From: Ardenticatenaceae bacterium
GTDB lineage: Bacteria > Chloroflexota > Anaerolineae > Promineifilales > Promineifilaceae
NCBI GenBank assembly: GCA_020634565.1
Contig: JACKBN010000012.1
Coordinates: 62,001-126,000 of the forward strand
DNA: 64,000 nt
Direction of reading: 5' to 3'
Of this stretch, positions 52,570 to 60,425 are shown piece by piece (position 1 is the first letter of the stretch; every line of letters starts with the position of its first letter). The position numbers and the translations under genes were made by a program. Under the pieces are notes generated by a model. It worked only from the letters and a program-made list of their open reading frames with translations, searched no databases and was not told the origin of the DNA.

Positions 52570-55104
52570 ATGTCATTTGAGTGGCGTACAGATGAAGATG
52601 ATCGTTGGTCGGATGAGGAGTCGGGGAAAGAAACGGCCGTTCTCCAACAATCTTTCCTGCGGCGGCGCTGGCGTTTTTTGCTGGTGTCGCTGCTGGGTCT
52701 GCTGGCCGTCTGGCTGGTGGTGCAGGGGCAAATTGAGCAACGCATTACTGAAACAACCGCTGCCATCGAGACCGAACTGTTAAGCACCCACAACTTTGTT
52801 TTGCAAACGGCCGTAGACCGGGACGACTCCCTTTTCCGCGCCAATTTGTCCGGACGTGACCCAGCTTGGGGTGAGGTGCAAGAAACTTTGCTCACCGAGG
52901 GGCTGCTGTTGGATCGCCCCATGCTGGGCTGGCAGCGCCTGGCTGCTGACGAACGGCTGACAGCTGAAGAAGTCACCATCACCCTGGATCCAGGGCTGCG
53001 GGCGGCAGAGTTGGACTATCCGCAAACGTACGCTGTGTACACAACGACGGGAATGACCGAAACGATCACCTTGCGGCAAACGGCCGTTTACCGTGAGGGC
53101 AGCCGGCGCTGGCTATATGCACCGCTAGACGACGATTTTTGGGGCGATTGGATTACGCAGGGCGGCGACTATCTCACCCTGGCCTACACGGAGCGCGATC
53201 GTGCGGTGGCAACGGTGTTGGCCATCCAGCTAGACAGGTTAGTAGGCCAGATGTGCGCCGATTTGGCAGATTTGAACTGTGGCCCTGATTTTCAGGTGCA
53301 TGTGCGCTTTGATCCTGATCCCCAGGTGATGCTGGCGTTCAACGAGGTCGAAACGATGCTCAAGGCTGGCATCCAATTTGAGCTGCCGACGCCGACGCTC
53401 ATTGGTTTGCCCACAGACGACGCCAGTGCGGATGCGTTGTATCGGGCGTATGGAGTGCAGGTGGCAACGGCCGTTCTGGCCCACCAAACCGATTACGACT
53501 GCTGTACCCACCAGCTGTTTTTTCAGGCATTGCGCGATTACCAGCTCGACCAGCTTGGTTTGCAGTCCTGGCCTTTGCCAGAGGATGCGTATAGCCAAAT
53601 GTTGGCTTCCGGTTTTGATGGCAACATTGTGGGGCAATGGTCGCGGCGTTGGGAAGAGGAGTTCTTCCGGGTTTCCCAGATTGAAATGGCAGGAGACATT
53701 AATCTGATTTGGCAGCGGGTGTATATGCTGGTGGAATTTTTGGCGGGGGAGGAAACGGCCGTTTCCCCCACACAAATGATGCGCCTGATAAACAACAACA
53801 GCTATCAGGGCTGGCTGGCAGATGTGCACAACGGAGAATATGCCGCCCCGCTTATTGCTAGCCAGCTTTTAGAATATATCTATGTGCAAAGTCAGGGTGG
53901 CCAGTTGGCAGAGCCGCCTATTCCCCTCCCCGACGACCAAATTGTGGCCATTTGCCTGGTTTCCGAGATTGGTGCCAGCCGCAACCGGGCCTTTGCTTAC
54001 GATTTACGCACAGGTGTATGGGAAGAGAGATTGACAGACCTGGAGCTGCCAGCCGAGGGCTATTTGCGCACCACAGATGGCACCCATTTTGTGCTGCAAA
54101 CCAATGCCTTTGTGGCGCCACTTTCAATCAGTCAGTTTTATTTGATTAGCGATGGAGAAATGATCTTTCTTGAAGAAGCTGAGATAAACAGCGATGAGGG
54201 GAATTTTGTTTACTATGATTTTGTAAGCTTGCCTACTGGGCTGAAACTGATGCGGTATGAATATGACTCAGAGGGCATTTTGTTTACCTTGCGGTCGCTG
54301 GACTGCCCTACCACGGGCTGCCCTGAGCAGCAGTTTAATGGCTATATGGTGGTGTCTGCGGATGGTTCGTATGCCATTGAGCACGTACCCGTTGATAACG
54401 TTCTACCGAATAATTTTGCCGAGACTTCATTTGTGAAGACAGTTGTGGCTCTAGATGGGGATTTTAGACGGCCGTTAGAGGCTGGCGGCATTGCTTATTG
54501 GCTCAACGATGAACGCTACGGCGTGGCGGAGGAAGGTGAAAGTGGGTGGCAGCTCAGGACCGCCACCATTGCCAACCCCGAATTCGTGCCCCTGCTTGCT
54601 GAATCTGACTTACAGACAGTACTCAACGAGAATATTGACCTGAGCCTGCCCAGGTCTCATAGTTTTCCTGACTCAAATAGTTTGATTTTGCAAACAGAGG
54701 GCACAACAAGCCGTGGCACGCTGAACTATCTGTTCGAGGTTTCGCTGACAGATGACTTTGCTTCGGTAAAGCAAGTGGCGTTGTTGTGGGCGGGTGAGTT
54801 TTCCAATGTGGTAGGGGCTTCGCCAGACGGCCGTTTTTTTGTCCTTGCCGATTGGAACAACGAGTCGATTAGCCTTGCGGAAACCTACTATCTGCTGGAC
54901 CTGGAAACCTTACAAATCAGTGAGCCAATACGCTCGAATTATTATGGCTTTGGCGGCGTCACGAGCTGGTCGTCCGATGGGCACTGGTTGATCCAGAATA
55001 ACGAAAATTACTTTCTCCTATCTGCCCCAGCTTACGATTTTCAATATTACATTCCGCACGGTTTGGGCGATTGCCAGCAAGTCATCTTGTCGCCATCTAA
55101 ATGA
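52570..55104 (+). CDS. Paralogue 3 of a three-gene unknown family
   Basis: This 844-residue protein is closest to paralogue 2. I chose ATG 52570 because all three copies begin MSFEW; an ATG two codons upstream is possible. It has the acidic tail FEWRTDEDDRWSDEE, membrane segment FLLVSLLGLLAVWLVVQG, the outer block STHNFVLQTAVDRDDSLF, MCADLADLNCGPDF and DYDCCTHQLFFQALRDYQLDQ, and the ending YYIPHGLGDCQQV. The propeller half is the least conserved part between copies, which suggests different ligands on a common frame. No enzyme motif is visible. Confidence 0.75.
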   Translation: MSFEWRTDEDDRWSDEESGKETAVLQQSFLRRRWRFLLVSLLGLLAVWLVVQGQIEQRITETTAAIETELLSTHNFVLQTAVDRDDSLFRANLSGRDPAWGEVQETLLTEGLLLDRPMLGWQRLAADERLTAEEVTITLDPGLRAAELDYPQTYAVYTTTGMTETITLRQTAVYREGSRRWLYAPLDDDFWGDWITQGGDYLTLAYTERDRAVATVLAIQLDRLVGQMCADLADLNCGPDFQVHVRFDPDPQVMLAFNEVETMLKAGIQFELPTPTLIGLPTDDASADALYRAYGVQVATAVLAHQTDYDCCTHQLFFQALRDYQLDQLGLQSWPLPEDAYSQMLASGFDGNIVGQWSRRWEEEFFRVSQIEMAGDINLIWQRVYMLVEFLAGEETAVSPTQMMRLINNNSYQGWLADVHNGEYAAPLIASQLLEYIYVQSQGGQLAEPPIPLPDDQIVAICLVSEIGASRNRAFAYDLRTGVWEERLTDLELPAEGYLRTTDGTHFVLQTNAFVAPLSISQFYLISDGEMIFLEEAEINSDEGNFVYYDFVSLPTGLKLMRYEYDSEGILFTLRSLDCPTTGCPEQQFNGYMVVSADGSYAIEHVPVDNVLPNNFAETSFVKTVVALDGDFRRPLEAGGIAYWLNDERYGVAEEGESGWQLRTATIANPEFVPLLAESDLQTVLNENIDLSLPRSHSFPDSNSLILQTEGTTSRGTLNYLFEVSLTDDFASVKQVALLWAGEFSNVVGASPDGRFFVLADWNNESISLAETYYLLDLETLQISEPIRSNYYGFGGVTSWSSDGHWLIQNNENYFLLSAPAYDFQYYIPHGLGDCQQVILSPSK

Positions 55105-55119
55105 GAGGGATAATTTAGC

Positions 55120-55170
55120 GATAAGTGACAGGTAAAAAGTGAGCGCCACTTTTACTTCTAACTTTTACTA
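55120..55170. repeat. AAGTGACAGG/AAAAGTG-word inverted repeat
   Basis: AAGTGACAGGTAAAAAGTG words pair with CACTTTTACTTCTAACTTTTACT words. It separates paralogue 3 from the cyclophilin gene. Confidence 0.65.
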
Positions 55171-55195
55171 TTTCATAAACAGGAGAGTCAAATTC

Positions 55196-55945
55196 ATGTC
55201 AAAACATCCTCGCAAGCCCCCGTCGCGCGCCGAGCGGCGGGCAGCCGTGGCTCAGCAAAAGGCAGCCCAAAAACGTCTGTACACGATCATTGGCGGCGTA
55301 GTCGCTGTCCTGATTATTGCCCTGATCGTCTGGCAAGTGTGGCCAGAACCGGAAGCTGAACCCGCGGCAGAGTCGGTAGCCGCCACAGAACTTGAGGGAG
55401 AACGGCCGTTAGCCGCCCTGACCCCCGCCGAACGCAACAACTTCTACAACGCCCCGCCGGAGATGACCATCGACACCGACAAAACGTACGAAGCAATCAT
55501 CACCACGGATAAGGGCGAAATGCGCTTCCGCCTCTTCGACGATGAAGCACCTGTAACCGTTAATAACTTCATCTTCCTGGCCAACCAGGGCTTTTATGAT
55601 GGCACCGTTTTCCACCGCGTGCTGGAGGATTTCATGGCCCAAGGTGGCGATCCCACGGGTACCGGCTCTGGCGGGCCTGGTTATGAATTCGGAGATGAAT
55701 TCGACGACAACCTCTCGTTTGACCGGCGCGGTTTGCTGGCGATGGCCAATGCCGGTGCCAATACCAATGGCAGCCAGTTTTTCATTACCTTCAACGCTGA
55801 AAATTCCGCCCATCTTACCGGTGCCCACACCATTTTTGGCGAGCTGATTGAAGGCGATGACGTCCTGAGTGCCATCACTCTGCGTAACCCCGGCTCTGAT
55901 ACACCAGCCGATGTTATCGAGCGCATCGACATTGTGGAGCAGTAG
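55196..55945 (+). CDS. Membrane-anchored peptidyl-prolyl isomerase (cyclophilin)
   Basis: This 249-residue protein starts at ATG 55196 behind AGGAGAG. A basic N-terminus (MSKHPRKPPSRAERRAA) and one membrane segment (YTIIGGVVAVLIIALIVWQVW) put the enzyme outside the membrane. The cyclophilin domain from about residue 95 has GEMRFRLFDDEAPVTVNNFIFLANQGFYDGTVFHRVLEDFMAQGGDP split in the usual order, then the active-site GSQFFITF and HTIFGEL. It speeds cis-trans proline isomerisation and so helps fold exported proteins, plausibly including the large neighbours. Confidence 0.93.
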   Translation: MSKHPRKPPSRAERRAAVAQQKAAQKRLYTIIGGVVAVLIIALIVWQVWPEPEAEPAAESVAATELEGERPLAALTPAERNNFYNAPPEMTIDTDKTYEAIITTDKGEMRFRLFDDEAPVTVNNFIFLANQGFYDGTVFHRVLEDFMAQGGDPTGTGSGGPGYEFGDEFDDNLSFDRRGLLAMANAGANTNGSQFFITFNAENSAHLTGAHTIFGELIEGDDVLSAITLRNPGSDTPADVIERIDIVEQ

Positions 55946-55951
55946 TCACGC

Positions 55952-56575
55952 GTGAGCGTGCAAAACGCATATGATTTGTGGTCGGCTAGCTATGATGCCG
56001 ACCACAATCTTACCCGCGATCTGGATCACACCGTGATGGTGCAAATGTTGGCTGGACGGCCGTTTGAATCCATCCTGGAAGTAGGCTGTGGCACGGGCAA
56101 AAATACAGGGTTGCTGGCAGGGCTGGGGGAGAGCGTAACGGCCGTTGATTTCTCCCCCGGTATGTTGGCGAAGGCTAGAGCCAAAATCACCTCACCAAGC
56201 GTCACCTTCCAGGTAGCGGACATCACTCAGCCGTGGCCTACGCCAGCTGCGGCGTTTGATCTGGTCACCTGCAATCTCATTTTAGAGCACATTGAAGATT
56301 TGGAGTTTGTCATGGGGCAGGCTCGCCGCGCCTTAAAAGTGGGTGGCCTGCTGCTCATCAGCGAGCTGCATCCGTTCCGGCAATATTTGGGCGGTCAGGC
56401 CCGCTTTACCCAAGATGAAGAAACCACCTTTATTCCCGCGTATGTCCACCATACCTCGGAATTTTTGCAGGCTGCCCGGCAGCATGGCCTGACGTTGCAA
56501 GATCTCAATGAATGGTGGCACGCTGATGATGAAGGTAAGCCACCTCGTCTGATTTCCTTCTTGTTCCAGAAATAG
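55952..56575 (+). CDS. SAM-dependent class I methyltransferase
   Basis: This 207-residue protein starts at GTG 55952, six bases after the cyclophilin stop. The methyltransferase motifs are ILEVGCGTGKNTGLLA near residue 42 (SAM-binding), VTAVDFSPGMLAKARAK, and FDLVTCNLILEHIEDLEFVM. The C-terminal part (LISELHPFRQYLGGQARF) resembles small-molecule methyltransferases of the UbiE/Tam type. The substrate is not evident. The short spacing suggests co-transcription with the cyclophilin gene. Confidence 0.85.
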   Translation: MSVQNAYDLWSASYDADHNLTRDLDHTVMVQMLAGRPFESILEVGCGTGKNTGLLAGLGESVTAVDFSPGMLAKARAKITSPSVTFQVADITQPWPTPAAAFDLVTCNLILEHIEDLEFVMGQARRALKVGGLLLISELHPFRQYLGGQARFTQDEETTFIPAYVHHTSEFLQAARQHGLTLQDLNEWWHADDEGKPPRLISFLFQK

Positions 56576-56667
56576 ATCGTTTTCTGATGTTCCTCACCCA
56601 TTGTCCATGACAAAAATCCGGGAAAATTCTTTGCAAATCTGTGCAAAGTTGTGTTAATCTATGCGCC

Positions 56668-57036
56668 ATGAAGCTATGGTTTGTTTTAGGTGTTTTCTTT
56701 TTAGGAACGGCCGTTCTTGGCATTGTCCTCCCCGTGCTCCCCACAACCCCGCTGGTGCTGGTCGCCGCAGGTTGCTTCGCTAAATCCTCCCCCAAAACCC
56801 ACAACTGGCTGCTAGAAAGCGAGCAATTTGGCCCCGTCATCAAAAATTGGGAAACCAACTGCTGCATTCCCCGGCGCGCTAAAACCATTGCCCTGTCGAT
56901 GATCATTCTCGTTGGCGGCTCCTCGGTGCTCTTTTTTGTACCAATGGGCTGGCCCAAGTTCGCTGCCCTCGCGTTGCTCGCCTACGGTGCCTGGTACGTC
57001 TGGCGCATCCCAACCTGCATCACTGATCAAAATTAA
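56668..57036 (+). CDS. YbaN/DUF454 family inner-membrane protein
   Basis: This 122-residue protein starts at ATG 56668. The family signature is visible: LGVFFLGTAVLGIVLPVLPTTPLVLVAAGCFAKSSPKTHNWLLESEQFG in order over residues 5-55, then KNWETNCCIPRRAKTIALSMI. Three to four hydrophobic segments are present. The family is widespread and of unknown function. The C-terminal end KFAALALLAYGAWYVWRIPT is typical. Confidence 0.9.
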   Translation: MKLWFVLGVFFLGTAVLGIVLPVLPTTPLVLVAAGCFAKSSPKTHNWLLESEQFGPVIKNWETNCCIPRRAKTIALSMIILVGGSSVLFFVPMGWPKFAALALLAYGAWYVWRIPTCITDQN

Positions 57037-57037
57037 A

Positions 57038-57102
57038 GGGACGCTGATTCACGCTGATGACGCAGATAAAGGAAAATCAGCGTTATCCGCGTTTATCCGC
57101 GT
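57038..57102. repeat. ACGCTGATT-word inverted repeat
   Basis: GACGCTGATTCACGCTGATG words pair with AATCAGCGTTATCCGCG words. It probably terminates the YbaN gene. Confidence 0.65.
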
Positions 57103-57120
57103 GCTATTCCTCGGTAAAAA

Positions 57121-57149
57121 TTGTCGGTATGCGGTCGCTTTGCTATACT
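57121..57149 (+). promoter_or_regulatory. Promoter of the plus-strand valS T-box transcript
   Basis: TTGTCG (57121-57126) and TATACT (57144-57149) are 17 bases apart and lie directly before the leader. Confidence 0.6.
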
Positions 57150-57155
57150 CCCGCC

Positions 57156-57476
57156 CAGTTAAAAACACAAAGATGGTGAATGGGAGTAGTAAGAAACGCC
57201 CCCACGAGAGAGCCAGAGTAGCAGTTGGTGTGAGCTTTGGTGGATACGGCCGTTTCCGAAGTCGCCCAGGAGTTGTGACACTGAAACCAAGTAAGTGCCA
57301 CCGGGAAAGCCCGTTAACGCTTAGCTGAGTGCCGTTTTCCGTAAACGGTAATCCGTAAACCGTAATCAGTAAAAACCGATTACCGCCCACCGATTACCGA
57401 TTACCGACAAAACGGAACCAAGGTGGTACCGCGTGAGATTACAAGCTCTCGTCCTTGAACTGGATGAGAGCTTTTT
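57156..57476 (+). promoter_or_regulatory. T-box riboswitch leader of the bacterial-type valS
   Basis: The leader contains early stem elements (ACGAGAGAGCCAGAG and TTGGTGTGAGCTTTGG) and the T-box AGGTGGTACCGCG at 57421-57433. A terminator follows: AAGCTCTC at 57443-57450, GAGAGCTT at 57466-57473, then T. A GATTACCG-word repeat (57332-57414) lies just upstream of the T-box, the same place as in the minus-strand T-box at 28272-28622. Confidence 0.88.
57332..57414. repeat. GATTACCG-word inverted repeat inside the plus-strand T-box leader
   Basis: GTAAACGGTAATCCGTAAAC words pair with GATTACCGATTACCG words between the upstream stems and the T-box. Confidence 0.75.
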
Positions 57477-57481
57477 ATTTG

Positions 57482-57549
57482 GGGAGATTGGTTAATTGGA
57501 GATTGGAGATTAGCGACTACTTTTAATCTCCAATCTCCAGTCTCCAATC
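57482..57549. repeat. GGAGATT-word inverted repeat
   Basis: GGAGATTGGTTAATTGGAGA words pair with TCTCCAATCTCCAGTCTCC. It lies between the T-box terminator and the valS start. Confidence 0.75.
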
Positions 57550-57571
57550 GCCAAAAAGAAGGAAACAGCTT

Positions 57572-60244
57572 ATGACCGACATGCCCAAAGCATACGATTT
57601 TAGCAGCACGGAAGAGCGCCTCTACCAATGGTGGCAAGAAAATGGCTGGTTTAAGCCTGAAGCGCGCCCCGCCGACGCCAAACCATTTGTGATTTCCATT
57701 CCGCCGCCCAACGTGACCGGCGAACTGCACATGGGGCACGCCATGTTTGTCGCCCTGGAAGACCTCATGATTCGCCGGGCGCGGATGCAGGGACGCGCCG
57801 CACTCTGGGTGCCGGGCACCGACCATGCGGGCATCGCCACGCAGCTCCAGGTGGAAAAACTGCTGCGCAGCGAAGGCACCTCGCGCCAGGAAATTGGTCG
57901 CGAGGCGTTTTGGAGCGCACCTGGGCCTGGAAGAAAAAGTACGGTGGCCATATTACCAACCAACTGCGTCGCTTGGGTGCTTCTTGCGATTGGGATCGCG
58001 AGCGGTTTACGCTGGACGATGGCCTGTCTGAAGCAGTGAAAGAGGCGTTTGTGCGTCTCTACCGCATGGGACTGATTTACCGCGCCGAATATTTGGTGAA
58101 CTGGTCGCCGGGGCTGCAAACGGCCGTTTCCGACCTCGAAGTTGAGTATTCTGAAGAACAAGGCTTCATGTACCACTTTAAATATCCGTCAAGGGCGGCG
58201 GCTTTCTGCCGGTGGCTACTACCCGCCCTGAGACGATTCTGGGGATACGGCCGTTGCCGTCCATCCCGACGACGAGCGCTACACCGAATTTGTGGGCAAA
58301 ACCTGCCTCGTGCCCATGATCAACCGCGAAATCCCCATCATTGCCGATGAGTATGTGGACATGAGCTTTGGCACCGGTGCGTTGAAGATCACCCCGGCCA
58401 CGACCCCAACGACTTTGAAATTGGCCAGCGGCACGGGCTGGCAATCATCAACATCATGAACAAAGACGCCACGCTGAACGAAAACGCGGGCGATTATGCC
58501 GGGCTGGAGCGTTTTGAAGCCCGCAAAAGCTGTGGGCCGACATGGAAGCCGACGGTCTGACCATCGAAACAAAGCCGCACACGCTGAACGTACCGCGCAG
58601 CCAGCGGGGTGGCGAAGTGATCGAACCGCTAGTGAGCCGCCAATGGTTTGTCAATGTGGAACCGGCCGCCAAAATGGGGCTGGATGCCGTGCATCGCGGC
58701 CGCGTGCGCATTGTGCCGGAGCGCTTTGTGAAGGTGTGGGACAACTGGCTGGAGAACATCAAGCCGTGGTGCATCAGCCGCCAACTTTGGTGGGGACACC
58801 GCATCCCCGCCTGGTACGTGAATGACGATCACGAGAAACTGATCGTAGCCCACAGCGAAGAAGAAGCGCTAGCCGAAGCCAAGGCAAAATACGGCGAAAA
58901 TATTACGCTCACGCAAGACCCAGACGTGCTGGATACCTGGTTCAGCAGCGGTTTATGGCCCTTCTCCACGCTTGGTTGGCCGGAAAATACGCCCGATTTG
59001 CAGCGTTTTACCCCACCGACGTGATGGAAACCGGCTACGACATTTTGTTTTCTGGGTAGCCCGCATGGTGATGTCGGCGCTGCTGTTCACCAACGACATT
59101 CCCTTCCACACCGTTTATTTGCACGGGCTGGTGCGGGATGAACACGGCCGTAAAATGTCCAAATCCTACGGCAACGTCACCGATCCGCTGGAGGTGATGG
59201 GCGAGCTGGGCACCGACGCCCTGCGTTTCACCCTGCTCACCAGTGGCACCCCGGCAACGATTTGAATCTGGCCATTTCAAGGTGGAAAGCAACCGCAACT
59301 TCGCCAACAAAATTTGGAACACCGCCCGCTTCATCACCGCCAATCTGGACAAGGCGACCAAGGCGGACGCGACCGATTCGCCCAGCTACACCGCCGCTGA
59401 CCAATGGATTTTGACCCGGCTCAGCGAAGTGACCGAAACGGCCGATCGCCTCATGGACGGCTACAACTTTGGCGAGGCGGGGCGGCAGGTGTACGATTTC
59501 CTCTGGGGCGATTTTGCCGATTGGTACGTGGAGCTGGCCAAGGTGCAGCTCCGCGACGGGGGCACACGCGCCTGGACCACTTTATCCGTGCTGCGGCAAG
59601 TGCTGGACAACTGCCTGCGGTTGCTCCATCCGTACATTCCTTACGTGACAGAAGAGACGTGGCAGCAGCTCAAGCAAGCGTTCGAGGCTGCTGACCTGGG
59701 CATTGCCCCGGCAGGCGATTGGCCGGAAGCGCTCATCATCGCCGATTGGCCGACGGTGGGCGATAAATTCCCCGAAGCCACGGCCGATTTTGAGCGGCTG
59801 CGTGACCTGGTGCGGGCCATTCGTGCCGCGCGGGCGGACAATGGCGTAGAGCCGGGCAAGTGGATTACGGCCGTTCTCTCCACCGGTGACAAAACAGAAT
59901 TTATCACTTCGCAAAAGTCGATCTTGGCTGCCCTGGCCCGCTTGAGTGAGGATGAGTTGGTTGTTGAGGAAACGGCCGTTGCTCCCGAACAAGCGATCAC
60001 CCTCTCCCTGGGCGAAATTACGGCATATCTGCCACTGGCTGGTATGGTGGATTTGGACAAGGAAAAAGAGCGCCTCACCAAAGAGCTGGCCGATTTGGAG
60101 CAGCAAATCAAGCGGGTTAGCGGCTTGCTCAATAGCCCATTTGCCCAAAAAGCACCCGAAGCCGTTGTGCAAAAAGAGCGCGACAAGCTGGCCGATTTGC
60201 AAGCCAGCCAGGCCGAGCTTTCGGAGCGGCTGGCCTCTTTGTAG
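57572..60244 (+). pseudogene. valS: Valyl-tRNA synthetase, bacterial type, broken by nine 1-base deletions
   Basis: ATG 57572 begins MTDMPKAYDFSSTEERLYQWW, and the HIGH-like ELHMGHAMF is intact. The protein can be followed to its C-terminal coiled coil (ERLTKELADLEQQIKRVSG), but only across frame changes near 57908, 58188, 58241, 58392, 58524, 59006, 59048, 59249 and 59279. Each is a missing base; seven shorten a five-base run to four. Motifs such as RKMSKSYGN and the editing region are unchanged, so only indels have accumulated. Either the sequence has run-length errors here or the gene died recently. An intact archaeal-type valS exists at 25674. Confidence 0.88.
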
Positions 60245-60257
60245 AAATTTAAATTGC

Positions 60258-60292
60258 GTAGGGGCAGACCCCCGTGTCTGCCCCTTTTTGGG
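60258..60292 (+). terminator. GTAGGGGCAG hairpin, probable terminator of valS
   Basis: GTAGGGGCAGAC and GTCTGCCCCT form a stem followed by TTTTT. A relative of the stem lies at 3561. Confidence 0.7.
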
Positions 60293-60364
60293 CGCACACG
60301 GGGATGCACCCTTACCAGATAGTTTCTCCAGTGTCACATCTCTGTTTGACAGTTGTCAGTTAGT

Positions 60365-60393
60365 TTGTGTCGTGTAGTCCTAAAATGTATACT
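60365..60393 (+). promoter_or_regulatory. Promoter of the large unknown membrane protein gene
   Basis: TTGTGT (60365-60370) and TATACT (60388-60393) are 17 bases apart. This supports the later ATG 60426 as start. Confidence 0.5.
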
Positions 60394-60425
60394 CCATGGT
60401 TGAGATTGCCAAAGGAGTATCACAA

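Noticed and set aside
57572..60244. Programmed frameshifting in valS
   Set aside because: Nine shifts of the same sign at unrelated short runs are not compatible with a programmed site.
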